Source of the DNA: Micractinium sp. NFX-FRZ
Taxonomy: Eukaryota; Chlorophyta; Trebouxiophyceae; Chlorellales; Chlorellaceae
Direction of reading: 5' to 3'
NCBI GenBank assembly: GCA_029339195.1
Contig: JAPTJF010000074.1
Location: 62,001 to 126,000 of the forward strand
DNA length: 64,000 nt
In this document: one piece after another, positions 36,501 through 47,559 of the stretch
How the letters are laid out: the number at the start of each line of letters is the position of its first letter
Numbering within the stretch: position 1 is the first letter of the stretch
Program-made: the position numbers and the translations under genes
Notes under the pieces: model-generated
Seen by the model: only the letters and a program-made list of their open reading frames with translations
Databases searched by the model: none
Told to the model about the DNA's origin: nothing

Positions 36501-37443
36501 GTGAGCAACACACCCGCCCCCAGGGCAGGCCCTCACAAGACTCCCTGCCCCCGCCCGCAGCACACCGTGCCCCGCAGCTTGCAGCTGCTGCGCACGCGCA
36601 ACCCACAGCATGCCCTCCCCTGTGCCGCACCTTGAGAGTGACGTTAAGCCCCACAAAGTTCTGCTTGGCTGCTGCTCCCCTGCCTCCCTCCAGCCTCCAC
36701 ATGCTGTTGGCGCCCGCCTTGCCCGCCGAAAGGCTCAGCCCGCCGGCAGCCGTGCTGCACCATGTGCGGGGGCAAGAGTGGCAGGGCACAGTGAAGTACG
36801 GTGGGGCTGCGGGCATGCATGCTACCTGCCTGCCACATGGGCTCGCGTGCAATGCAGCTGATGCAGCCAATGCATGCCAGAGCACCCGCCCGCTGCAGCC
36901 CAACTGCCTGCCTGGCGCAGCGCTGCACACACCTGCCGGGCGCGGGGCAGGCAGAGGAACCAAGGGAGCCTGCACAGCACCGGGAAGATTAGGGGAGGGG
37001 AGATGTGGCATGCTGCCACGTGCCAGGGCAGGCAGGCAGCGCGCCGGCGCCTTGTGTATCACTTGAGTGCAGCGCTGCAAATTCAAACATGCACCTGCCC
37101 ACTGCAAGGCACATGCAGAGGCTGGGAACAGGGAGGGCACACGTGCACGTCTGCTCACCGCGCTGACTGCATCCGGTGCGGCCTACAAGCGTGATGGTTT
37201 TAACCCCAGCCAGCTGAGGGGCAGGCACGACCGCTGCGTGCATGCCATCTGCAGGACATGGGGGCGGCAGGTTGCGTGAAGCGGGCAGCCGCGTGCGCCA
37301 GCTGCCACGCAGCAGCACGCAGCAACATACTCCAGGGTGCTGCATGTGTGGCCAGGGCTGCTCTGTATCATTGCGGGCGGCACCTTACCTGGCAAGCACA
37401 GCATGCAGGTCAGCAGCACCCAGCATGCCGTCCAAAGCGGCAT
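31376..37443 (-). CDS. Secreted Pro-rich protein with NHL beta-propeller
   Basis: Thirteen exons: 37443-37389, 37248-37159, 36969-36933, 36754-36631, 36275-36117, 35784-35546, 35388-35338, 35113-34901, 34685-34608, 34271-34115, 33920-33567, 33074-32299 and 32006-31376. They total 988 codons with all phases consistent. Residues 1-18 are a signal peptide (MPLWTACWVLLTCMLCLP). Residues about 19-190 form the same module as the 1901-5497 gene (KRYLGALNATR...CGDARVGLYS). Residues about 195-401 are proline-rich and spread over five exons. Residues about 401-755 form at least five NHL repeats of the pattern GDGGPA...L..P.G.........YIAD...N.RVRRVD...G.I.TVAG, which fold as a beta-propeller for protein or carbohydrate contact. 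A short poly-Pro segment and a 210-residue domain of unknown type follow. The protein is probably extracellular. Two introns have GC donors (after 34901 and after 34115). Confidence 0.85.
33512..33555 (+). repeat. (ATCA)n microsatellite
   Basis: Tandem atca units with one interruption, in the intron next to the NHL exon 33567-33920. Its A/T-rich composition stands out locally. Confidence 0.9.
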
Positions 37444-38678
37444 GGCCGCCGCCCGGGGCTCCCGGCGCACGGCCGCAGAGCTGCAGCAGCGCAGGGGAGG
37501 CAGGGCCGGGTGAGGCAGTGCTTCACAACTCGTCCGCCGTTGAAGGGAGTAGCAGGACTGTGCGGCACAGCAACCCGCGGCTGTTGCGGCGGCAGTGGCC
37601 ACCGCCACCCAGGGTGCCACCCGCCACCCCCTGCGGCCGCCACCCCCTGCCGCCTGCACGCCTGTGCTGCACCCTCACCCTGTACGGCAGCTGCCCTCCA
37701 ACGTTGCTGCCTGGCGTGATGTTGGCAGCAGGGCTAGGCAGCTGCACAAGCCGGCTCAGGCGCCCCCCTCCTGCTGCCGGCCATGGGTTGGGGGCCGGCC
37801 GGGACCTGCCGCCCCCAGCACGCCTTATGATTTCCTGGGCGCTCCCCACCCGTCACTCAGCGCCTGCAGGTGTATGCCGCTGCGGAGAAGGCCGAGTTAG
37901 GTGCTAAGGGGCACACATGTGACCTGTCCCACTGCTGCCTCCTGCTCCCATCTGAGCACGGCATCAGCTCTTCGTCCGTGCTTTCAACGCAAAGGTCCCG
38001 CGCCGGGGGCTGGGGCTCACCGACGCAAGCTTCGTGCGCACAAGTGTGGAGGCGTGGGCTGCCGGTTGTATAGCAGCGCAATTCAGCAGCCCCACGTTCT
38101 AGCGTGGAGATCTAGGGCTCGCGATGCGAACACCCTCGCAACAGACTGCCGGTGACATGGAGCACGTACTCGTGCGGCGGCAACCCATATGACGTGGCAA
38201 CCCATCTCGTTCGATGTGATACGACCGTTCAAATAGTCATGCCTACGCCCATCGGTCCGCCAGAGGGCATCGTGTTGAGCAGACCGTCATGCACACACGG
38301 GAGAGAGCTCTGAGCTGCCCATTTGCCGTGTGATCCTTTGCTTGCACGCTGGCGGTCCCGGCGCTAAGGCCGCCGCACACTGCCCCTGCTAGCTGGCTGC
38401 CTCTGTAATGCAGCCCTCTTGGACCTGAGGGGTGCTTGCAACCTCAAGTAGATGTGGTCAAAGGTGGGCGAAACCCATAAAACTTGAATTATTTTATTAC
38501 TTGGCGCATGAAAGGAGGAGGCAGAGCAGGAGGGTGTTGGGCGCAGGTGCAGTGGCGGTGTGCAGGCTCTTTGAATGCTACGCCCCGCAGGCGCCCCCCC
38601 CCTTGCCTTCTGCGCCAGCTGCAGCTGCCACAGTGCCACAGTGCCACAGCACAGGAGTTGCGGATGCGCCAAGGAGGC
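37444..38678. other. Intergenic between tandem matrix-protein genes
   Basis: About 1.2 kb upstream of the NHL-propeller gene and downstream of the next Pro-rich gene, both minus strand. 38080-38350 is less GC-rich than its surroundings. No gene supported. Confidence 0.4.
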
Positions 38679-40847
38679 TCACCCCCGGCGAGGTGTGGCT
38701 TCAAACTCCCGGAGCTGCGGTGCCTGCGGCCTGGGCCGCGGCGGCGACGGGGGCGGCGGGCTGGGGGGCGTGGGCTGGGGTGGGGCCCGGGGCCGGGGCG
38801 GGCTGGGTGGCGGCGGGCTGGGCGGCGGCGGCGGGCTGGGCGATTCAGGTTCCGGTGGCGGGGGCGAGGGCCAGGGTGGGGGCGGCGAGGGCGGCGGGGC
38901 GGGCGGGGATGGCGGCTCTGGGGGGGAGGGGGGAGGTGCAGGCGGGGAAGGGGGCGTGGGAGGTGGCGCACGCTTCCACTTGGGTGGTGGGGAGGGCGGG
39001 GAGGGAGGGCGCGGCGGCTTGGGGGGCGGCCGGATGGGCGGTGGGGGAGCCGGGGAGGGTGATGGGGGCAAGGGCGGGGTGGGCGGCGGTGCCCGCTTGA
39101 ACTTGGGTGGAGGGCTGGGGGGCGAGGGAGGGCGGGGGGGCTTTGGGGGCGGCCTCGCTTTCAGGGGATCGATGGGAGGCTCAGGGGAGGGGGAGGAGGG
39201 TTCCGGGGGAGGCAGCACCTCAGGTTCAGGCGACTCTTCGGGAGGAGGCTCCGAGGGTGGCAACCGCAGCTCTGATGGAGGCGACCTGCAGCAGGCAGGC
39301 AGGGCATGGGTTGCAGGTTGGCAGCGGGGCAGGAAGTGGGCTGGCGAGGGGAGATGCAGGCTTGCCCCTGTGGGATACGGAATGCCATGGGCATGGCTGG
39401 TGTGGTCACGTTAGAACGCTGACACATGCAACCGCACACGCTCTGCATGCTCACCATGCACCGCCCCTGTCCAACCCAACTTGCACAGGCAGCACCATAC
39501 CACCCACCCTGCGCCGCCATCAGCGGACCGGCCGACCCCATCCCAACCCACACCCACCCACCCCCACCCAACCACGCCCCACGTGCCTGGACGGAGGCGC
39601 GGGCGGCGCGGGCGGTGGCGCCGGCGGCGCCGGCGGCGGCGACAGCCTGCGCCCGGGCCAGGCGCGTACCGCCAGCATATCCCCCTGGCTGCGATCGCTG
39701 AACGCCACAATGGGCAGGCCGCCGGGGGCGACTGCCAGGCTGGCCCAGGCAGCAGAGCCGTTGGATGCCTGCCCGTAGGTCACCCACTGGTTGGCGTCAG
39801 GGTCGTAGCGCCACGCTGTGAGCGCTCCCGAGGGCGCCAGCGCGGACGCCAGCCAGGGCGCTCCGTTGGAGCCCAGCGCCAGCGCGTTCCAGGTGTTGGC
39901 GGCACCTGGGAGGGGGACGAAAGTGGTGGACTTCGTGTCATGAGTGAAGATTGTGGCGAGCAAGAAGAGGGTGTCACTGCCTGGGAGGCACATTGTGAAA
40001 ATGAGGGTGGGAAAAGGGGACCCGCCTGCCAAGCATCCCCAGCCACTTGCCCCACCAGCGTTCCACCTCATCTACTCGATCACTCCTGTATATTCTGCCC
40101 ACACCTGAGGAGAAGCCGTAGGCCCCCACCAGGTCCCAGGCCTCGCCACCAGGCCAGGCCGCCCACACGGTGGCCTTGGGCGTGCCCACCGCCAGGAAGC
40201 TCATGCCGTCTGCGGCACACACCAGGCCGGGCCTGGCCCCAGGCGTCACGCCGCCGCCCAGGTCCTGCCAGGAGGAGCCGTCGTGGCGCCGCGCATGCAC
40301 GTTGCTGCCGACAGAGTAGGCCACGAGTGGGAAGCCGTCGGGGTCGAGCGCCAGCTGGAGTGAGGTGGCAGCCGAGCCTCCCGCCAGGTCAAACCCGCTG
40401 TTCAGCCAGGCCTCCGTGTCGGCGTTCCACGCCACCACCATCACCCCCAGCTCCCGATCCGTGCTCACAAAGGCGGCGTACAGCAGGCCGCTGGCGGGGT
40501 CGGCAGCCAGGGCCACCTCGCTGCCCACGGGGCCCTCGGAGAAGCCGGGGTCGCCGATGGCCGCCCAGCGCCGGGCCTGCAGCTTGACCTGCGTTGGGGG
40601 TGTGGCGGGGTGGAGGAGGGGAGGGGAAGGGTTGGGGAAGGGGAGGGGGTGCCTGGTGTGGCCAGGGTGGGGAGGTGGGGCTGCAGAGCAGGGTGGGCAG
40701 AAGCCCGGTGGGCGTGTGGTGCTGCAAAGGCGCAGGGCCGGTGTACGCAGCAGGGCTGCAGCACAGGGGAGCCCAGGCAGCGTGCTGCGCCGCGGGCAGA
40801 GCGGCCGTGGCCCCCTGCGTGCATCAGCATCATATCATCATCCTCAT

Positions 40848-40878
<31 letters not shown>

Positions 40879-41782
40879 CACAGCGTGCAAGCCGGGGTGC
40901 GCACCACTGAGAGGCGGGAGCCCTGGGTGGCGTCTGCGTACGCGACGTGGGGGATGTCAAACTCGTCAAACGCCATGGCGGCGCCTGCTGCGCCCGCTGT
41001 GCTGGCCTGCGTGGCGCCCACCTGGGCCCACGCCCCGCTGGCCTCGCTCACGCTGCCGCCAAACTTGAGCACCAGCACGGCGCCGCTTTTGGTCATGTCG
41101 CGATAGCAGACATAGGGAGCGCCGCGAGAGTCGAGGAGCAGGGACACAGAGGCCGCCTGCCCAGAGGAGAGCGGGACGCCCGGCGTGCCCAGCGGCACCC
41201 ATGGCACCGTGGTGGGGCTGCAGTGCAGACAGGCGGACATTGAAAGGGCAGGCCCAGGGGTCAGCACGACATAGTGAGGCTAACTTGGTGTTGAAGGGGA
41301 GGCCTTGCAGGAGAGGCTCACTCACTCACTACGGATGCCCCAGTGGCAGCCCTGCGCTATGCGCGCCCTGGTTGCCCTGCAGTGCTGCATGCAGGTGCGC
41401 TCCCCCCGCCAGCAGACACCAGCTGGCCAGCCTCACTTTAGTGCAGGGTCCTCCTCATCCTGCAGTATGCGCCGGCCGCGGCGGGCATGCTGTGCAGCAG
41501 GTGTGCCCGTGCCGGCGCTCCCGCCCCCGCCCAGAAAGCCGCCTCCGACTGCCTCGGCGCTGCGGCGGGGCCCCGCTAGAGCCGCCGCCAGCTGCAGGAG
41601 GACTGCAGCGCGTGCATGGATGTATACAAAGGAGGAGGGCTCAGGCCTGGGCTGCGCTCATGCAGGCGGCCGCTCAGTCTTGCTTGTGCTGGCAGGCAGG
41701 GTAGTTGGGCCTGGGGCGCGTCCGCCCTCCGCCCTCTGCGGCTCTCACCTATGCAGAACAGGCGGCAGTGAAGCGATCTCAT
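38679..41782 (-). CDS. Secreted propeller-repeat protein with proline-rich tail
   Basis: Six exons: 41782-41749, 41602-41437, 41217-40905, 40588-40105, 39905-39587 and 39285-38679 (641 codons, phases consistent). The signal peptide MRSLHCRLFCI-VLLQLAAALAG spans the first intron. Residues about 67-430 contain at least six repeats of about 50-60 residues of the form SL.LD..G.P.VAY......V.....DG..W...G (examples: ALDPDGFPLVAYSVGSNV, AVAPGGLPIVAFSDRSQGD). This looks like a beta-propeller unrelated in detail to NHL repeats. The C-terminal 210 residues are proline-rich and include a duplicated block, PPPKFKRAPPPTPP and PPPKWKRAPPPTPP. Read alongside the two related genes to the left, it is probably a cell-wall or matrix protein. 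The intron after 39587 has a GC donor. The stop at 38679 overlaps a possible donor (CGGG|GTGAG), so a further 3' exon cannot be excluded. Confidence 0.75.
40828..40879 (+). repeat. CAT and CAG microsatellites in intron
   Basis: A cat-rich run followed by about eight cag units in the intron 40589-40904 of the Pro-rich gene. Confidence 0.8.
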
Positions 41783-43115
41783 ACCATTATTGAAGGTTAC
41801 AGGCCTGCAAGCGGGATCAGAAATGGTGAGGTCACAGTAGCAAGGGGGTGTTCGGAGGCCAGCGGCGGCAGCGGCGGCGGTGGCGGCAGCGGCGGCGGGC
41901 AGTGACAGCCACTATGGGTCACATTTGCGAGGGCGGTTCCGACCCGAGTAACAGTTCTTCTAGGCTTCTGTTAGCCGGGAACGCACACCAGGGCCCTAGC
42001 ACCGGAGCCGCAGCGGCCAACATGCGGGCCCTTGCAGCGGGTGTGTGTGCATAGGGTGCAGAGGTCCTCACCTTCAGCGCACTCTCCCGCGTGAAGTAAC
42101 ACAGGTCCAGGAGCCACGAGGCGTGCAGGTGAGAGGACCGAGCTTGTACGAGAGCACCGGCCCGGCGGGAGGCGCCGGCCCGCCTCAGGACGCGCCGTCA
42201 ATTGCTATATGCTCTTGGATGTGAGCACGGTTCGGGCACAGGTAGCATTCAGGCCGAACTTGAGCCGTGAGGCAAGTGCCCAGGCAGGAAATGGTGTACA
42301 GGACCGCTGCCGCTGCCGCCGCCAGTCAGGCGCCAGTTGTGACACTGGGCCAGCATTGTTGGTTGCCCTCCCAGCTGCCTGTTTTGGCGCCGGCAAGTTT
42401 TGCTGCGGAGATGGGTTACATGACGCGGAAGGGAGTGGTGGGGGCAGGGAGCAGAGCTGGTACCTGGAAATAATGATTCGTGTGCAGCACAGGAGCGCGA
42501 CGGGCGAGGTCAGAGGCACGGCAGAGCACTGGGGAGTGATGGTCACCAGACAGTGTTGGGTTGGGTTGTGTGAGTGGAGGGGCGGTGCCTCGGTCTCCCG
42601 GCAAGGGCACGGCGGGCGACAGGGCATCATGAGGAGGGTGGGGCGGGGCGCAGCAGAAGGACAGAACCGGGGCAGAAGCAGGCAGGGAGGGCAGGGGCAA
42701 TTTGGACCCTCATTCGGTATCGTTGTTGGGTGGGGCGGGGGTTCTGGGCGCGGCGGGCCGAAACAGCAGCGAAGAAGAGAGCGGACGGGGCGGGGGAGGC
42801 TGGAGTAGGGGATGGGTACACGCGCACGCACGCACGCACTCGCACGCAACAGCAGCAGGGAGCAGGGAAAAGCGGCATGGGAAGGTGGGATGAGGGGAGG
42901 AGGTGTCAAGGGCAAGGAGGCATCAAGGATCGGCGAGGCGCGGCGGGGGTGCCGCGCGTGTCTCCGCTCGGTCGTGCAATACAGGGGGGGCAGTGGGCTG
43001 GCCCGCTGTGTGCGGTGGCAAAGATGCCAGCCGCTGCCGCTGCTCAGAGAATGGCAGTCTCAGCTGCTGCCATGTCAACAGAGGGGGCCAGCCGAACAGT
43101 GGGAAGGGCCGCCTC
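41783..43115. other. Intergenic, no gene recognised
   Basis: About 1.3 kb between the start of the Pro-rich gene and the stop of the aspartate-semialdehyde dehydrogenase gene, both minus strand. The open frames on either strand here lack motifs. An acgc microsatellite of a few units lies near 42820-42850. Confidence 0.4.
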
Positions 43116-46100
43116 TTAGAGCAGGAGCTCGGCCACCTGCAGGGGGGCGAAGCGGGGCAGAAGCGGCAGGCGGGACAAGCCTTGAGTGCGAAAGTAAACA
43201 GCAGCAGTGGTGGGAGGTCAACCAGGCAGGGCCCGTTGTCTGACACTGCGCTGAGCACCGCACCCCTTCCTGATCTGCCGTCCACTCCCCGGGCTGGCCT
43301 CCCCGCCCCATCCACCCACCCACACATGACCCCACGCCAGCAGCGTCACACCGCTGTTCCTCACACCTCTGTCCCCGCACGCACCTGCACTGCGTTGAGC
43401 GCTGCGCCCTTCTTGATCTGGTCGCCGCACACAAACAGGTCCAGGCCCTTGGCGTCGCCCCGAGAGATGTCGCGGCGCACGCGGCCCACATACACATCAT
43501 CCTGCAGCATGTGGAGGGGGAGCAAGGGTCACATAAGCACACATCCCCTCTCAAACTGCATTGACAGGTGCAGCACAGACCAGGTGCGGTGCAAGGCCGG
43601 CCAGGCTGCAAGGCCAGCCAGCCGACTGTGCCGCCTGCCCCCCCCCCCGCCCATGCCCTAGTCGCCTGGCTGCCGCGCTGCCACCCGGCCCACCCTCATG
43701 ATCCCCCCCACAGCAGCTGTATCTCTGTGTTAGCCCGCCCTCAAAAGCGCGCCTACACACCAGCCACGCACCTGGTTGGAGGCGTCCAGCGGGGTGGGGA
43801 AGCGGTTGTTGGCGCGGTCGTTGATGATGGACACGCCGGGGAAGGCGGCCAGGGCGGCCAGGGCCTCCTCCTCTGCAGGGGCAGGCGGGCGGGCAGGCAG
43901 GCAAGGCAGCAAGGCTTCCGGTTAGTGGGGAGCGGGGCACAGATGGGCACGCGCATTGACCGCTAGTGTCCATGCCAACTTGAGAGGATGGTGGTCTTGC
44001 CCGGTCTGCGCCCGGCCCGCCTCGGCATCTCCTGCCTGCAATGGTCCACCCACTACACACACAAATGCACAACTCGAGGTGCAGGCGTTCTGCCCGCCTG
44101 GTCCCACCCCGCCCTGTACCACTTGAAACAACACAGATGCAGATAGGCAGGATGGAAGGCACATGGCAGGGGTGCCGGATGAAGAAGACGGCTACAGCCC
44201 AAAGGCATGGGCTTGAGGAAGCCAACAGGGACTTAAAGCCAAAGGCACCAGACAGCTAGCAGGGCAGGGGCGCCGGCACCCACCCACACTTGCCCACCCA
44301 CCCACCTGAGATGTCGTTCTCAAACTCGAGGTTGATGGACTCTGCGTGCGCGCGCATCACGGGGACGCGGATGCAGGTGCCGGTGATGGACACGTCGTTC
44401 TCACCCCAGATCTTGCGCGTCTCCTTGACCTGCCCAGGAGAAGGAGGGGGAGGGGCGGGGCGGAGCGAGAGGAGGGCACGGATGGGCAGGCAGGCAAGAG
44501 CAAGGGCGGGCATTGCTGAGGGGGACGCATCGTTGGAAGGCGTGCGGGTGCTCTGCTCCTGCCCGCTCTCGCGCATTGAGGAGACGAGCTGCGGTGCTGC
44601 TGGCCCCCAGCTGGCCAGAGACGGCGTGCCGGCCACCCGCGCGCACCACCGGCGCTGCACACACAAGTGACACTCCCGTCAGCCGGCTCCGCCTTGCCTC
44701 ATCCCTCCCCACCCACCCACCCACCAGCTTCATCTCCTCCTCGTTGTACCCGTTCTCAGTCATGGGGGAGTTGTGGGAGAAGAGGTTGAAGGCGTACTGG
44801 AAGGGGAAGATGTTCATGGTGACCGGCTTGCCTGCGGTTGGGCGGGGGGGCGGCACATGAGCGACACATCAATCGCAGTCAGTGGGGGCCAGCCGAAAGG
44901 GGAAGGGGAGCGTGGCGAGATGCGTGGCTTGCGGCGCAAACGAGCGGCGAGCCTGCAACACCCACACATGCTGCCACCCGTCGTGTGACCAACAGTCAGA
45001 CAGCCCTCCAGTACCATTGATGTCTGACTGCTTTTACTGACACTGCTGGATCAACTACGGGCCCGCCTCACCGTCCAGCGCCTCCCGCGTCTGCTGCTCC
45101 AGCTCCTCCATCGCCGCCTGGCCCGCGCCAGAGGCCGCCTGGTATGTGGACACCACCATGCGCTTCACCTTGGCTGCGGGGGGGGGGGGAGGGGCAGCAG
45201 GGGGGAGGGGTGGTATAAGTGCAAGAAGGGGGAGGGGAGGGGTCAGAGGCCGCCCGACAGCTGGGCGCGCTGCTTGTGGGGGGGGCACAGCCATGGAGTG
45301 GGGGTGGGCATCAGGGGAGTAAGTGCAGGGCACGGCACGCTGGCGCCCCACCATGCTGCTCTGCTGCCGCCCCGCCATGCTGCAACACACGTCCCCGCGG
45401 CTGCCTCGCTCAAACACAGGTCTGCTCCTCTCAGAGCAACCAACGCCTCCATCCCACGCACACACACACATATGTACAAGGGTGGCATGTGCACTCACCG
45501 GCGCGGTGCAGGGGGGTGACAGCCATCAGGGCAATGATGGTGGAGCAGTTGGGGTTGGCGATGATGCCGCCCTGCCCGTACTTCATGCCCGCCATGGCCT
45601 GCGGGGGAGGGAAAGTGCTGGGCCGCATGTGTGAGTGCCCCACTCTGTGAATGGGCATGAGCAGGCTGCCGCAGGCTGGGTGGGCTCTGCTCCCAAACCA
45701 CCAAAAAGGCCTGCCTTGTCACCAGTGGGTGCCCCCGACAAGGCCAGCCCTTCCACACACTCTGTCTGCCCCCCGCCCCACCCACCTCTGGGTTGACCTC
45801 GGGGATGACCAGCGGCACGCCCTCCGTCATGCGGAAGCAGGAGGAGTTGTCGACGACGGTGCAGCCGGCGGCAGACGCGATGGGGGCGAACTTCTTGGAG
45901 ATGGAGCCGCCGGCGGAGAACAGGGCAATGTCCACGCCCTCAAAGCTGCAGGGGTGAGGGTGGGGGGCGGTGAGGAGGGGCGGCAGCGGCAGGGCATCCC
46001 CCAAAGGAGAGGAGGGCGACGGCCACAACCCCAAACCTGTACCTTCTACACCGGCCACAACTGCTCCGCCTTCGCCTCCCCCAAATCACCTGCTTCCCAT

Positions 46101-47559
46101 GCCACTGCCCGCCCAACACACACTCTGAGCTTGTGCCTTTTCCCCACCCCCCTTGAGCACCCTGGGCCCCAACCACCTGTCCTCCTTGAGCTCCTCGCAC
46201 GTGTACTGCACACCTGGAGCCCTGCACTGCCCGCCCAACACACACACTGCATCTTCCCACCCCCTCGAGACCCACCTGTCCTCCTTGAGCTCCTCGCACG
46301 TGTACTCCACCCCCTCAAAGGTGTACTTCTTGCCCGCGGAGCGCGCCGAGGCCAGCATCTTGATGTCGCTGTACGGGAAGTCGCGCTCATGCAGCACGTG
46401 CAGGCCGGGGGAGGAAGGAAGGAAAGGACGAGCACACGCGCGAGACACACACAGGGGCAAGTTAGCTAGGGTAGGGCGGAGGACGGGGCGGGCAAGGCAG
46501 TTGGCAGCTGGGCGGCGCACATGCTGGACGCTGCCATGTGGCTGGCACAGGAAGAGGGAGTGCACGGCCGCTGCCGGTTCCAAGCAAACGAGGGCGTGCC
46601 AGCGGCCCAGGCACAGGTAGGCAGCCAGGCAGCCGGGCGGGCGCAGCAGGCACTTATCCGCAGGAACTCCTGCACAGCTCAAAGTGCGGGCAAGCAGGGG
46701 GGTGGGCGGGAGACAGTTGGGTGGGTGAGCGGGGCTCGAATGGTGCACAAATCGGGACGGGGCAGCACTGCCATTGTGAGAAGTGCAGGGCAGCAGGACG
46801 GCCCATGCCCACACGCATGCGCCGCTCCACATCATCGTCAGCATGCATGCCCTCCTTCTCTATGCCCCACACACCTGGCCGACAGCTGCAGTGACGGACA
46901 GCGATGGTGATGAGGGGAGGCAGGGGCGGCAGGCAGGGTGCAGGGGGGCGGTGTGTCAGCAACTAGCGGTGGCAGGGAGAAGCAGCCTGGGCGGCCTGGC
47001 ATGCAGGGCAACCGCCACGCCCAGTCGCAGCTGCCAGTCAGCGCATGACGCAACTGCTTCGCATGCAACTGCCGCAGGGGCTCACCTCCGCTGACGCCCA
47101 CGATGGCCACCTTAGGGCCGCTCTCCACCTTGCCAGCACGCACCACCTGCAAGGAAAGTACACGCCCAAGGCGGCGCAGGGATGAAGCGCTGGGTTGGGG
47201 TCGCCGCACAGCGTGCCGCCAGCTGCAGGCGGCGGCGGCGGCAGCCTAAGGAGGCAGCGGCAGGCACACACCCCGCAACCACCGCGGCTTGCAAGGAGGT
47301 GCGCAGGGCATGTTGGCATTGTCTGCCGCCGTGAGCAGGCGTGAAGCGGCGCGGGGTTTGGGGTTGATGGCACAGGCGTCACCCGCCTGACCTCCAGGTT
47401 TGGCTGCCACCATCGTGTACAAGCGCACAAGAATGCAGCTCTCAGACCCCACCGGACCCTACCCACCTGCATGCGGCGCCCAGCGGCAACCGCCCGGCTC
47501 TGCGGCCGGCATGCCGCCAGAGGGGTACCCCGCACTGTGCAGCTGCTGGATGCCTGCAT
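43116..47559 (-). CDS. asd: Aspartate-semialdehyde dehydrogenase, plastid
   Basis: NADPH-dependent enzyme reducing aspartyl phosphate to aspartate semialdehyde, the branch point to Lys, Thr, Met and Ile, in the plastid. Thirteen exons: 47559-47467, 47146-47086, 46885-46875, 46669-46658, 46397-46276, 45945-45786, 45598-45499, 45173-45072, 44831-44725, 44429-44306, 43872-43772, 43501-43385 and 43136-43116 (377 codons, the normal length). Residues 1-31 ([20 protein letters not shown]...) look like a transit peptide. Motifs: [17 protein letters not shown] (nucleotide loop), [43 protein letters not shown] (catalytic Cys), [12 protein letters not shown] (catalytic His region) and [19 protein letters not shown]. 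The AVGQ and EFLR segments sit on micro-exons of 11 and 12 nt. The intron after the 12-nt exon begins AT and ends AC. Confidence 0.93.
46173..46306 (-). repeat. Tandem copy of an exon end with its splice donor
   Basis: A 35-bp block (minus-strand exon end encoding TCEELKED plus donor) at 46272-46306 is repeated exactly at 46173-46207, 99 bp away, inside the following intron. Confidence 0.9.

Noticed and set aside
38432..39414. Plus-strand Gly/Ala-rich frames opposite the Pro-rich tail
   Set aside because: Antisense shadow of the proline-rich tail, with no independent motif.
42205..42915. Minus-strand 236-codon open frame
   Set aside because: Pro/Ser/Cys-rich with no motif or splice partner, between two well-defined genes; most likely 3' flank.
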